A stretch of DNA of 64,000 nt from contig NRSV01000092.1 of NCBI GenBank assembly GCA_002286855.1, positions 1 to 64,000 of the forward strand, read 5' to 3'. Position 1 is the stretch's first letter. Each line of letters begins with the position of its first letter. The translations under genes and the position numbers were made by a program. This DNA is from Bipolaris cookei (lineage: Eukaryota; Ascomycota; Dothideomycetes; Pleosporales; Pleosporaceae). Under the pieces are notes generated by a model. It was given only the letters and a program-made list of their open reading frames with translations, had not been told where the DNA came from and made no database searches. Of the stretch, positions 1 to 9,440 are shown piece after piece.

Positions 1-2
1 GC

Positions 3-653
3 CTCAAGCGGTCCCTGGCCATCAAGGAGAGGCGACCAAAGCAGAGCTACACCCTCCAGCTTGATGAGGACGAGGTTTACCATGGGGGAGCCAAATTATG
101 GTCGCCCAGGAGTGTACAACGAGCTCGCGATCGTCGGGCTTCACAACAACAAGCCGAGCTTGAAAAGCTTCAAAAAGCCAAGCAAGCCGAGATCANGGAC
201 GAGATTTACCATGGGGGAGCCAAATTGTGGTCGCCCAGGAGTGTACAACGAGCTCGCGATCGTCGGGCTTCACAACAACAACAAGCCGAGCTTGAAAAGC
301 TTCAAAAAGCCAAGCAAGCCGAGATCAAGAAGGCAGCTCGCGATTGTGATCTTCAACTCAAAGCTGTGAGGCGTGTAGAGCGGGAGAAACGGGCGGAGGA
401 GAAGAGAAAAGATGACGCTGCAAAGCAGGCCAAGAAACAACACCAGCAGCTCATCAACAACACCAAAAAGCTTATAAAATTATCCCAAAAGGGTAAGCGC
501 AAGGCTTCAACAGCTCACAAGCCAGCTGCAAAGCGTCAGAAACGTGTTGTGGGTGGTACAGCTTCTGTGGGAGCCCGGGTAGTTGCACAGCCAGTTCCAC
601 CCAAAACCACCAGAACGCGTACAATCCGCCGCCCAAAAAAAGATTTAGACTAG
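3..653 (+). CDS. C-terminal tail of a pogo/Fot1-type transposase (5' partial)
   Basis: Frame 3 is open from the first bases to a TAG at 651-653. The protein is a lysine/arginine/glutamine-rich charged tail with long helical stretches (QQQAELEKLQKAKQAEIKK type) and a basic end rich in KR and proline. In fungal DDE_1 transposases this kind of tail follows the catalytic domain, which would lie upstream of the window. The frame passes through a 129/132-bp in-frame tandem duplication holding a single unresolved base at 196, so the true tail is probably about 43 residues shorter. No catalytic residues are visible here; assignment rests on the neighbourhood and on tail composition. Confidence 0.55.
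   Translation, partial: LKRSLAIKERRPKQSYTLQLDEDEVYHGGAKLWSPRSVQRARDRRASQQQAELEKLQKAKQAEIXDEIYHGGAKLWSPRSVQRARDRRASQQQQAELEKLQKAKQAEIKKAARDCDLQLKAVRRVEREKRAEEKRKDDAAKQAKKQHQQLINNTKKLIKLSQKGKRKASTAHKPAAKRQKRVVGGTASVGARVVAQPVPPKTTRTRTIRRPKKDLD
69..329 (+). repeat. Tandem duplication of a 129/132-bp unit with an ambiguous base at the junction
   Basis: Copy 1 is 69-197 and copy 2 is 198-329. Copy 2 has one extra CAA triplet and two visible base changes, including GAG GTT versus GAG ATT near the start. The only n in this area (196) lies in the last codon of copy 1, which points to an assembly join or collapsed overlap. Both copies are in the same frame. Confidence 0.85.
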
Positions 654-805
654 CGCAAAGTCTTCGCAGGCTATTATATAGTATAAATCTACTTTTGCGC
701 AATTATATCACGATTTGTTGAGGCGTTACAGCTGCAATACTCATGAAGCTGTTGTGTTGTGGGTGGGGCGTTGCGCGAACCCGGGCGTTACGCGAACCTC
801 TACTG

Positions 806-2631
806 TAACGTGTTGGGCCAGTAAGCTGGGCAGATCAGTAAGCTGGACACCCCACCCAATCTCACCCAACTCTCTACACCACCACCACCACCACCATGCC
901 GCGACAACAACGCTCTATACAGACTTCTCGTGAAGGCAGAATAAGCCTTGCTATCGCGTCTTATCGTAATAATCCAAAACAATCTATTCGCGCTCTTGCA
1001 AAAGCGTACGATGTGCTGCAATCAACACTACACACTCGCGTTCATGGTACTCAGCCGCGACAAGAGCTACGGTCTATTAACCGTAAGCTATCACCTATTG
1101 AAGAGCAGTCTCTCGCGCAGTGGGTCCTAAACCTTGACCGGCGTGGTTTTCCACCTCATATTATCGACGTACGACGAATGGCAGACGCGTTACTTACCGC
1201 GCGTGGCCAAGATCCACCTCCACAACCTATTGGCAAAAATTGGGTGTCACGCTTTATCCAGAACCAGCCAGAGCTCCAGACGAAGTGGACTAGGAAGTTT
1301 AGTAGCCAGCGCGCTCTTTCTGAGGATCCTGTCGCAATTGTAGCTTGGTTTAAGCTAGTAGAAGAGACGCGCCAGACGTACGGCGTCTTAGACCAGGATA
1401 TCTACAACTTTGACGAGACTGGGTTCGCGATGGGCGTTGCTAGCACGTCTAAGGTAGTTACAAGCTCCAACAGAGTCGGCCGAGCAGCTATTGTACAGCC
1501 AGGCAATCGCGAGTGGGTTACAGCGATTGAGTGTATTAACGCGTCTGGCTGGTGTCTACCACCGTTGGTTATCTTGTCTGGCAAGGTCCACCAGAACAGC
1601 TGGTATAATGGGCTCCCATCAGACTGGGCTATCGGTGTCTCAGACAACGGCTGGACGACTGATCAGCTTGGCGTAGAGTGGGTGAAGCACTTCAATCAGC
1701 ATACAGCAGCTCGTACAGCTGGAGTCTATCGGCTTCTTATCCTAGACGGCCACGGTAGCCACGCTACGCCAGAGTTCGACCAGTACTGCGCTGAGAACAA
1801 GATTATCACTCTCTGTATGCCGCCGCACACGTCGCATCTTCTCCAGCCGCTTGATGTAAGCTGCTTCTCGCCGCTTAAGCGCGCGTACGGACGTGAGATT
1901 GAAGAGCTTGCCCGCCAAGGCATCTACCACGTTGACAAGATAGACTTCCTTGCAGCCTATACGCGGATCCGGCCGGTAGTCTTCACGCAGCATAACATCC
2001 AGGCAGGCTTTCGGGCGACAGGACTTGTCCCTCCTTATCCCGATCGCGTCCTGTCGTCACTTACAGTAGTTAGGACATCATCTCCGCTACAGACAACTAC
2101 AGACAATAACGCCGTAACGCAGCCAGAAACACCGCGTACAGTAGCTCAGCTTCAGCAGCAGGCAAAGCTTCTTCAAGAACGGCTCCATCGGCAATCACAA
2201 AGCCCAACAAGCCAGCTTCTACGCTAGGTTATTAAAGGCTGTCAAATAGCAATGCAGTCAGCAACAATACTTGCAGAGGAGAATAAGAAGCTACGTGCAG
2301 AAGTCCAGCGTCAACGACAAAAGCAGAGTCAGCCACGTCAATATATTGCTTCTGGTGGAGTGCTCCGGGTCCAACAGGCTCAGCAGATGGCTACAGAGGC
2401 AGAAAAGGTGGTGATGGAGGCTAGCCAGAGCCAGGCTGGTGAGCGACGTCAGCGCGCGCCGCCGACGTGTACGAAGTGTCACGTTCAAGGGCACACTCGG
2501 ATCTCATGCAAATCTATCTAAAGAATAATGTCTCTTAATTTTATTTTATGCTATTACGTTGTTACAGAGCAATTGCGCAGAGCGTTGGGTCAAGTTGGGT
2601 GGGGTGGCCGGATGACTGATCCTTGACGTTA
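806..2631 (+). mobile_element. Left outer Fot1/pogo element (chimeric ends)
   Basis: Starts with TAACGTG at 806 and ends with CCTTGACGTTA at 2631, both containing the TA expected of pogo/Tc1-mariner targets. The 3' terminal repeat (2579-2631) equals the 53-bp repeat at both ends of the right element. The 5' end (806-895) is only loosely similar: it shares CACCCCACCCAA and CCCAAC blocks but otherwise differs. The ends therefore do not match each other, which suggests recombination between two related elements somewhere near 1130-1200. Confidence 0.75.
896..2521 (+). pseudogene. Pogo/Fot1-type transposase with amber codon before its zinc knuckle (left copy)
   Basis: An ATG at 896 opens a 443-aa frame ending at TAG 2225-2227. 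The order is an N-terminal helix-turn-helix (about 15-55), a CENP-B/Tc5-like DNA-binding region (about 65-140) and a DDE_1 catalytic domain. The triad D173 (NFDETGF), D284 (LILDGHGSH) and D320 (QPLDV) is intact. After the TAG the same frame runs on from 2228 to 2521 with a coiled stretch and a CCHC zinc knuckle (CX2CX4HX4C, ending near the stop). Two other elements here (7694-9337 and 9545-11188) keep the catalytic domain and the knuckle region together in one reading frame, so the TAG probably replaced a CAG by C-to-T change. The catalytic part could still be translated, or the stop could be read through. Annotated as disrupted. Confidence 0.8.
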
Positions 2632-2827
2632 CCTACATAAGCTTACCTAAGCTTTAAGAAAGTTAAGAGCTAAACCTAGTGTAGCTATTAGGATGATCTT
2701 GATTACACTTACACGCAAGGACTACTTGTCCTACTGCACTAGGGGCACCCTAGGTGCGCACGGGCTCCTCGCTCTGCTCGTCGTCCTGCGCAGCTCAACG
2801 TAAATCCTCAGCTCAACGTAAATCTTT
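1201..2827. repeat. Left arm of a large inverted repeat (partner 4388-6014)
   Basis: Every position i here pairs with 7215-i in the right arm without any indel. ORFs in all frames recur identically (for example 1742-1993 with 5222-5473, and 2252-2521 with 4694-4963). The arm covers most of the left transposase, the 3' terminal repeat, 159 bp of further sequence and a 37-bp end shared with the inner element. Towards 5' the match decays between about 1200 and 1080; towards the centre it stops at 2827/4388. Confidence 0.9.
2632..2790. other. Non-coding spacer between left outer element and inner element
   Basis: 159 bp with no coding potential, repeated in inverted form at 4425-4583. It contains the block CTACTGCACTAGGGGCACCC at about 2732. 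It could be ancient host flank duplicated with the arms, or the outer part of a long terminal repeat of the inner element. Confidence 0.6.
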
Positions 2828-4424
2828 GTCCAAAAGGCCTATATTAGATAGATTTTAACTGCATATATTATACAATATAAGGCTATGGACGATATAGATT
2901 GTAGCTATAATCAACGAACTCGCCTCCTGCAGGTGTAGGTGCCGCAGAAGGCCCTTGTTGTTGTGTTGTCGTCGTCTTTGTTGCAGCCTTTGCCCGTCGC
3001 GCGGCCTGCCGTACAGCCTTCTCAACGTCCTGCTGAGCTCGTTGATCGACAGCAGATCGAGCCTATAAGAGGCTGAACCCTTCATTGATAGTACTCGGCC
3101 TGTAGCCTTCGTGATAGCTAGCTGGGATAGACTGGACGGCCTTTGGGTAGCTCCTTGATAGCGCACGTGATGGAATCTCGGATCCTGCTCACAGCCTAAG
3201 CAGCGCTCAGACGCTTGGCATAACTTTCCTCCGAATAGGTAGATAAATGACCGCACAAAGAGCTAGACAGCTCTTTATCGAATTCATCATCGTTTACCTT
3301 GCACTTATGGTTAATCCATCGCACCCTTACATTGTCGCGTGTTCTACAGCTGTCTTATGCGCCTTCTTATACGGTTGAAATACAGCAACTTCAAGAGGTT
3401 GTAGGTTGTGAGATGTATGAGGAGGCAGCGTATAAGCTACAATCTGATTTCCGTCGCAGTAATCAAGGAACTCTTTTGTGCTGTGAGATCCAAAGCTGTC
3501 AAATAATAGTAAGCGCCATAGGCCACATTGACGACGCTTTGTCCATTTATTAAAGTACTTGAGCCATTCTATCGAGAGCTCGTCGTTGTTGTAGCCTGTC
3601 TCTGACAATCCTATCGTATACGAGTCAGGTATTGACGTGTTGGTATACCACTTCTCAAGCTGTGTCTTTGCCTTAAGTATCAAGAAGGGCGGAAACACGT
3701 ATCCATCAGCAGATATTGTTTCTACCGCGGTGATATAGTCTCTATTCGTGTCGCTAGGCGACTGTACGGCATCTGTACGGCGTGTGACGACCCAGTTGTT
3801 GCCTCCAACGCCAATACGAAATCCAGTCTCGCCCATATTATATAGGTCCTGCGGCTGTATCGCGTACTCGTCTAGGACCTTCCTTAGAGCGTTAAAGTGA
3901 GCTATATACGACCCAACAGTATTTGACGCGATACGATTTAGCTCCTGCTTTCTATGTTTCTTTCTTCGACAGTCAGGGTTGACCTTAAACCAGCGCGCGA
4001 CCCAGTCCTTGCCCAGCGTAGGCGCCTGTCCGCTAGGGTATTCGAGATCGAGGATACGTTGAGCTGCGCCGACGAGCTGAGGGAGAAGGGCAGGCATGCC
4101 TAATTGATCGCAGCGATCAATATAGGCCTTCAAGGCTAGATCTTAAGCCACGTTAAGACGTGTGTTAGGTGCTGGCCTGTCGGATTTAGATTGTACACCT
4201 CGAGCGCGTCGGTACAGGCGCTGGTAGGGCACATCAAATTGACGCGCCAACACCGCCAAAGGGGTGTTAGGAGAGGACTCCTGGGCTTCAAGGGCTTCTT
4301 GAATATGCCCCTCAACAGCCTTGTAATCGCCGTATCGCTTTGGCATTATGGTAATGAGATTCTACGTATTAAATATGTGGATAGTATAAAGATTTACGTT
4401 GAGCTGAGGATTTACGTTGAGCTG
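2791..4424 (-). mobile_element. Inner decayed pogo-like element
   Basis: The ends at 2791-2827 and 4388-4424 are perfect 37-bp inverted copies. Each contains the sequence CAGCTCAACGTAAATC twice in direct orientation. No TA duplication is visible directly at these limits, so the true element ends may lie further out, up to 2632 and 4583. Inside is a minus-strand transposase pseudogene. Confidence 0.6.
2883..4346 (-). pseudogene. Decayed pogo-like transposase of the inner element
   Basis: Starts at ATG 4346 with a short helix-turn-helix part (MPKRYGDYKAVEGHIQEAL), stopped by TAA at 4143-4145, then continues in the same frame through a recognisable DDE_1 domain (4142-3327). The first catalytic Asp is lost (YNMGETGF where relatives have DETGF), the second is kept (LLLFDSFGSH) and the third reads Glu (LQPLEV). 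After TAA at 3327 the same frame holds several more stops before a low-complexity tail ending at TAG 2883. There is no frameshift, only stops and substitutions, as expected for RIP-type decay. Not functional. Confidence 0.8.
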
Positions 4425-6014
4425 CGCAGGACGACGAGCAGAGCGAGGAGCCCGTGCGCACCTAGGGTGCCCCTAGTGCAGTAGGACAAGTAGTCCTTGC
4501 GTGTAAGTGTAATCAAGATCATCCTAATAGCTACACTAGGTTTAGCTCTTAACTTTCTTAAAGCTTAGGTAAGCTTATGTAGGTAACGTCAAGGATCAGT
4601 CATCCGGCCACCCCACCCAACTTGACCCAACGCTCTGCGCAATTGCTCTGTAACAACGTAATAGCATAAAATAAAATTAAGAGACATTATTCTTTAGATA
4701 GATTTGCATGAGATCCGAGTGTGCCCTTGAACGTGACACTTCGTACACGTCGGCGGCGCGCGCTGACGTCGCTCACCAGCCTGGCTCTGGCTAGCCTCCA
4801 TCACCACCTTTTCTGCCTCTGTAGCCATCTGCTGAGCCTGTTGGACCCGGAGCACTCCACCAGAAGCAATATATTGACGTGGCTGACTCTGCTTTTGTCG
4901 TTGACGCTGGACTTCTGCACGTAGCTTCTTATTCTCCTCTGCAAGTATTGTTGCTGACTGCATTGCTATTTGACAGCCTTTAATAACCTAGCGTAGAAGC
5001 TGGCTTGTTGGGCTTTGTGATTGCCGATGGAGCCGTTCTTGAAGAAGCTTTGCCTGCTGCTGAAGCTGAGCTACTGTACGCGGTGTTTCTGGCTGCGTTA
5101 CGGCGTTATTGTCTGTAGTTGTCTGTAGCGGAGATGATGTCCTAACTACTGTAAGTGACGACAGGACGCGATCGGGATAAGGAGGGACAAGTCCTGTCGC
5201 CCGAAAGCCTGCCTGGATGTTATGCTGCGTGAAGACTACCGGCCGGATCCGCGTATAGGCTGCAAGGAAGTCTATCTTGTCAACGTGGTAGATGCCTTGG
5301 CGGGCAAGCTCTTCAATCTCACGTCCGTACGCGCGCTTAAGCGGCGAGAAGCAGCTTACATCAAGCGGCTGGAGAAGATGCGACGTGTGCGGCGGCATAC
5401 AGAGAGTGATAATCTTGTTCTCAGCGCAGTACTGGTCGAACTCTGGCGTAGCGTGGCTACCGTGGCCGTCTAGGATAAGAAGCCGATAGACTCCAGCTGT
5501 ACGAGCTGCTGTATGCTGATTGAAGTGCTTCACCCACTCTACGCCAAGCTGATCAGTCGTCCAGCCGTTGTCTGAGACACCGATAGCCCAGTCTGATGGG
5601 AGCCCATTATACCAGCTGTTCTGGTGGACCTTGCCAGACAAGATAACCAACGGTGGTAGACACCAGCCAGACGCGTTAATACACTCAATCGCTGTAACCC
5701 ACTCGCGATTGCCTGGCTGTACAATAGCTGCTCGGCCGACTCTGTTGGAGCTTGTAACTACCTTAGACGTGCTAGCAACGCCCATCGCGAACCCAGTCTC
5801 GTCAAAGTTGTAGATATCCTGGTCTAAGACGCCGTACGTCTGGCGCGTCTCTTCTACTAGCTTAAACCAAGCTACAATTGCGACAGGATCCTCAGAAAGA
5901 GCGCGCTGGCTACTAAACTTCCTAGTCCACTTCGTCTGGAGCTCTGGCTGGTTCTGGATAAAGCGTGACACCCAATTTTTGCCAATAGGTTGTGGAGGTG
6001 GATCTTGGCCACGC
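4388..6014. repeat. Right arm of the large inverted repeat (partner 1201-2827)
   Basis: Exact mirror of the left arm around position 3607.5, with the coordinate sum constant at 7215 across the arm. Because the arms include non-transposon sequence (4425-4583) as well as transposase, the pair is more than two independent insertions of the same element. Confidence 0.9.
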
Positions 6015-6386
6015 GCAGTAAGTAGAGCGTCTGCCATTCGTCGTACGTCAATAATATGAGGCGGAAAACCACGTCGGTCAAGGTCTAGGATCCACTGCAC
6101 AAGAGACTGCTCTTCAGTAGGTAATAGCTTTCTCTTCTTAGCGTTAGCAAGAGCTTGAGGCTGGCTACCTTGAAGGCGGTCGTAAAGCGTTGAACGGGGG
6201 ACATTAAATAGCTTTGCAGCTTTACGTTGGCTCTTAATTTGATGTCTTTGAATTGATTGAGATGCAAGACAAAGTCTAACTTGCCTTTGAGGCGATAGAG
6301 AGCGTCGTTGTCGCGTCATAGCTGTTGTAGTGTAGAGCGTTGGGTCAAGTTGGGTGGGGTGGCCGGATGACTGATCCTTGACGTTA
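4584..6386 (-). mobile_element. Right outer Fot1/pogo element with matching 53-bp terminal repeats
   Basis: Terminal inverted repeats at 4584-4636 and 6334-6386 are identical over 53 bp including the flanking TA, beginning TAACGTCAAGGATCAGTCAT. The element is 1803 bp with one transposase on the minus strand. This copy has regular ends, so it is likely the parental structure for the family. Confidence 0.85.
4694..6319 (-). pseudogene. Pogo/Fot1-type transposase with amber codon before its zinc knuckle (right copy)
   Basis: ATG at 6319 opens a 443-aa frame to TAG at 4988-4990, after which the same frame continues to 4694 with a coiled part and a CCHC knuckle. From about residue 80 onward it is identical to the left copy, including D173, D284, D320 and the amber codon. 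The first 80 residues differ strongly (MTRQRRSLSPQRQVRL versus MPRQQRSIQTSREGRI) although they align as the same HTH. The identical stop in both copies is most simply explained by arm duplication or gene conversion. Confidence 0.8.
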
Positions 6387-6964
6387 AGCTTAGTGGTTTA
6401 CGGCCAATTCTTAATATCCTTTTCTATATGCTGATCACAGACGCGTAGATGACAGCTAAGCGCTAGGGGGAGACTGTAGGTATTACGGCCGCAAAATACG
6501 AGGCAACACGCCTCTAGAAACAGCTAGCTCTCATAAGGGAGTGACGTGGGATAGCGCGGATTAACGTCTACGCGGCGTCAGCCGTTGGCTACGCCAGCCA
6601 TGCCGGGCATAGCTGCGGAGAAAATGCGGCTGAAAAAGTAGGACTCAATCAATCAATCAATCACCTTCCTATGTGCCGGAAAACTCGGTGAGCTAGAACT
6701 AGCTAATTAAACACAGCGTCATAATAGAATATCTGCCGACGCGGCGCTTTTATTTGTCCGTTCTAGCTCACAAGGATTTCCACTATGTAGGGAGTGATAT
6801 TAGTTAAATACTTTTACAAGATATAAGATAGCTGCTTTCTTCTCATCCTCTTCTCTTTACTACATTCAACAGCATTCAGTCAAGTCTAGTCTACATCTTC
6901 TACCTTAAAGAATCTAACCTAAAACACCTTAACGGTTATAAGATCCTGCAACCACTTTAACAAT
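6387..6964. other. Intergenic stretch, promoter side of the small secreted protein gene
   Basis: No ORF of note. It has an AATC microsatellite at about 6647-6661 and a pyrimidine-rich stretch (about 6830-6900), TTCTTCTCATCCTCTTCTC followed by TACATTCAACAGCATTCAG, of the type seen upstream of fungal starts. An ATATAAGATA stretch lies near 6820. The start codon context is caatATG with A at -3. Confidence 0.5.
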
Positions 6965-7291
6965 ATGCAGTTCTCAGTTGCTGTTCTTGCGGTACTAGCC
7001 ACCCTCGTCCCTCAAGCCTATTGCAGCTACGCCTGTACTACTGGCAGCGGCGTCGCTGACAAGGGCTGTGTATATGGATCTAAATACTGTGTATGTTTAA
7101 GGATACCTTTATATATTAAGTATCTATACACTAATTAAACTTGGAACAAATAGGTTTATAGGGGAAATGCTGGAACAAATAAGGAAGGAAAATGCTTCTC
7201 TGAGTTCCCTGACCAACGCCAATGGGAGAATACTTGGCTCGACGGTCAATGTGGTCCCTCTGGCTGGGGCCAGTATGGATGTGCATACTAA
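6965..7291 (+). CDS. Small secreted cysteine-rich protein, effector candidate (2 exons)
   Basis: Too short for an ORF scan because of an intron. Exon 1 is 6965-7090 and exon 2 is 7154-7291; the 63-nt intron has donor GTATGT, a CTAAT-type branch region and acceptor AATAG, in phase 0. The 87-aa product begins MQFSVAVLAVLATLVPQAYC, a clear signal peptide with cleavage expected around residues 18-21. The mature part of about 67 residues carries six cysteines (24, 35, 42, 56, 75, 85), enough for three disulphides, plus many Gly, Tyr and Trp residues and an end rich in GWGQYG. No lysine/arginine tail or GPI site is seen. It lies between decayed pogo elements but shows no stops. I do not recognise a named family; size, secretion signal, even cysteine number and repeat-rich location fit a candidate effector or antimicrobial protein. 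Confidence 0.75.
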
Positions 7292-7573
7292 ATGCTCTAA
7301 AGGAGCAGTGAGAGGGCGTAGTAACTACACCGCGTAGGGGAGAATAGTTGGATCTAGGACTGTAGCCGCGGCTATGGCGAGGAAGGTTAGAGAGGATGTT
7401 ATTGTCTCCGATACTGTCGTTACCGATCTAATACAATTATATCGCATACATGGGTGTGTTAAAAATTAAAGTGTATTACATTTACTATCTACTATCTTCG
7501 TTTATATGTAGTGTATAGCTAACTAGTTAACTAGATATATCTTAGCTAATATAAGAGCTATACTGAAAAGAGT

Positions 7574-9420
7574 TAACATGAGCGGCAAGCGAAGTGGCCG
7601 GGTAAGCGAAGCGGCCACCTAATTAAGTATTTTATCTTTGCACGTTAATAACTCAACGCCACAACATAGTATTGCATTAAGAAGTAGCTTAGATTAATCG
7701 TCTACTTCTATCGTGTCTTTTTTACAAGTGCGCTTGTTGTGCCCTATCTCGCTGCGAGAATTGCAGCGTCGAATACCCTTATTGTGACTACCTGCCCGCA
7801 CCCTCTCCTCATGCCTTTCAGCCTTAAACTGAATCTCAACGTCTCTCTGAGCAACTATGTCCTCTGCCTCTGCTTGCGATAGGGTCCCTCCCTCCTGGAT
7901 TCGCTTTTTCTTGCGCTTCTTACGTTCAGATGCTGCCTGGTTCGCCTCCTCAAGATTAGCTATTCTAGCCTCAAGCAACGCATGTGAGTGCATCTTTAAA
8001 GTTGATCCCTTTTTCATCTGCAACACCATCTCAATAATAGAATCTGGCGATGAGCTCTTGTGATCCCTTATCCTCTTGATAATTAGTGTGGTTTGAGTCT
8101 CTATCTCCCAGGCGTTGCTTGGTGTTTTGGGTTGCCAGGGGGTAGGTCCTGGTGCAGGTGGTGTCGGCGTACGAGGCTTTACTTCAAGCTTTGATAGTAC
8201 TACTTTTGGGTTATGTAGAACCAAGGCAGTCGCTCTGAAGCTTGATCTGATATTGTCAGTTGAGAAGGCGCCCTCATGTACCTTTTTATAAGCGTCTAGG
8301 AAGGCCTTTTTGTCGATGTGGCTAATGTAGCAGCCTGCCAAGCCTCTGATTTCCTCCTTGTATGCCCGCTTCAACGGGGCAAAACAACCCACATCAAGTG
8401 GCTGTAGGATATACGAAGCGTGTAGAGGCATACAGAGAGTGATTATCTTGTTTTCATCGCATAGATTCTGGAAGGAGAGCGACTTGTGGCTCTCATGGCC
8501 ATCAAGAATGAGCAGTCGGTGACTACCCACTGTCCGGGCCTCTGTATGCTGTATGAAATGACGCAACCACTCAAGTCCAAGCTCATTCGTCGTCCAGCCA
8601 TCGCCACTAATACCAATTCTCCAACCCTTGGGGTTGTAGTACCAGGCCTGGTTGTGGTGCTTTGCCTTAAAGATGATGAAGGGTGCGATAACCCACCCTG
8701 TAGCGTTGATCGCAGCAATTAACGTTGCCCACTCACGGTCGCCAGGCTGGGCCCCAATTGACTTAAGACGTCTCTCAGAAGCAGTCACCACCTTTACTGT
8801 CCCTCCAATGCCCATCTGGAAGCCAGTCTCGTCAAAGTTGTAGGTGTCTTCGTCTAGGATACCATACTTGGCTTTGACATTGCGTACAAGGTCGAACCAG
8901 GGACTAATAACATCCGGATCGCTGCATAGGATTCTCTGGTGATCGCGCTGCCTAGTGATTTGAGATTTTATGCCAGGTTTTCGACGGACGAAATTCCTGG
9001 CCCATCTTTCGCCAACCTAGCCACCGCTACGTGCAGCCAGCAGTTGATTAGCCATTTCACATAAATAAGCCATTGTCGGGGCAAATCCTCATGCATCTAG
9101 TTTCTTTATTTGCTGGAAAATCACATCCTCTTCGTATCTGGTCAGCTTTGCTGAATTGGGGTGAACATCGCGTCGTGAAGCTATTCCAGCGCGTCGGTCT
9201 TGGAGGGTTGCTCGATGAACATTGTAGGCTATAGCAGCGCGTCGCTCACTTAGAGTCGCGTCGGATTTCATTACTTAAATAGCTAGGATAACCCCATCCT
9301 CACGAGAGAGAGATTTTATATTGTTTTGTTGAGACATTGCTGTTTAAGGTGAAAGAAGGTATAATCTTGGCAAAGGTGGCCGCTTCGCGTACCCGGCCGC
9401 TTCGCTTGCCGCTCACGTTA
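7574..9420 (-). mobile_element. Pogo element 3, with GC-rich terminal inverted repeats
   Basis: Ends TAACATGAGCGGCAAGCGAA (7574) and, inverted, TTCGCTTGCCGCTCACGTTA (to 9420). The terminal repeats extend about 47 bp to GCGGCCACCT with few mismatches and carry internal GCGGCC/GGCCGC blocks. TA is present at both limits. One minus-strand transposase pseudogene lies inside. Confidence 0.85.
7694..9337 (-). pseudogene. Pogo/Fot1-type transposase with three in-frame stops (element 3)
   Basis: The frame starts at ATG 9337 (MSQQNNIKSL) and runs without frameshift to 7694, about 548 codons. Stops occur at 9275-9277 (TAA), 9089-9091 (TGA) and 9017-9019 (TAG). By comparison with the relative at 11512-12700 they replace Gln, Arg and Gln (CAA, CGA, CAG), each one C-to-T step. 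The catalytic block is otherwise present: NFDETGF, LLILDGHESH and LQPLDVGCFAPLK. The C-terminal zinc knuckle is damaged: its second Cys position reads Arg (CNSR..GHNKRTC). The longest open piece is 373 aa from an internal ATG at 8815. Confidence 0.85.
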
Positions 9421-9440
9421 ACTATATTTGTCCAAAGTAT

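Larger units (their letters stand above)
1..807 (+). mobile_element. 3' part of a Fot1/pogo-type DNA transposon, cut by window start
   Basis: Contains the C-terminal tail of a transposase (3-653) followed by about 150 bp of non-coding end sequence. The end carries GCGCGAACCCGGGCGTTACG at about 774 and stops at a TA dinucleotide (806-807). That TA is also the start of the next element, so the two elements appear to abut. Only this end is present, so the terminal inverted repeat cannot be confirmed inside the window. Confidence 0.55.

Noticed and set aside
880..898. CACCACCAC run giving a His tract in another frame before the transposase ATG
   Set aside because: Simple trinucleotide repeat in the element's leader; no meaning as a coding feature.
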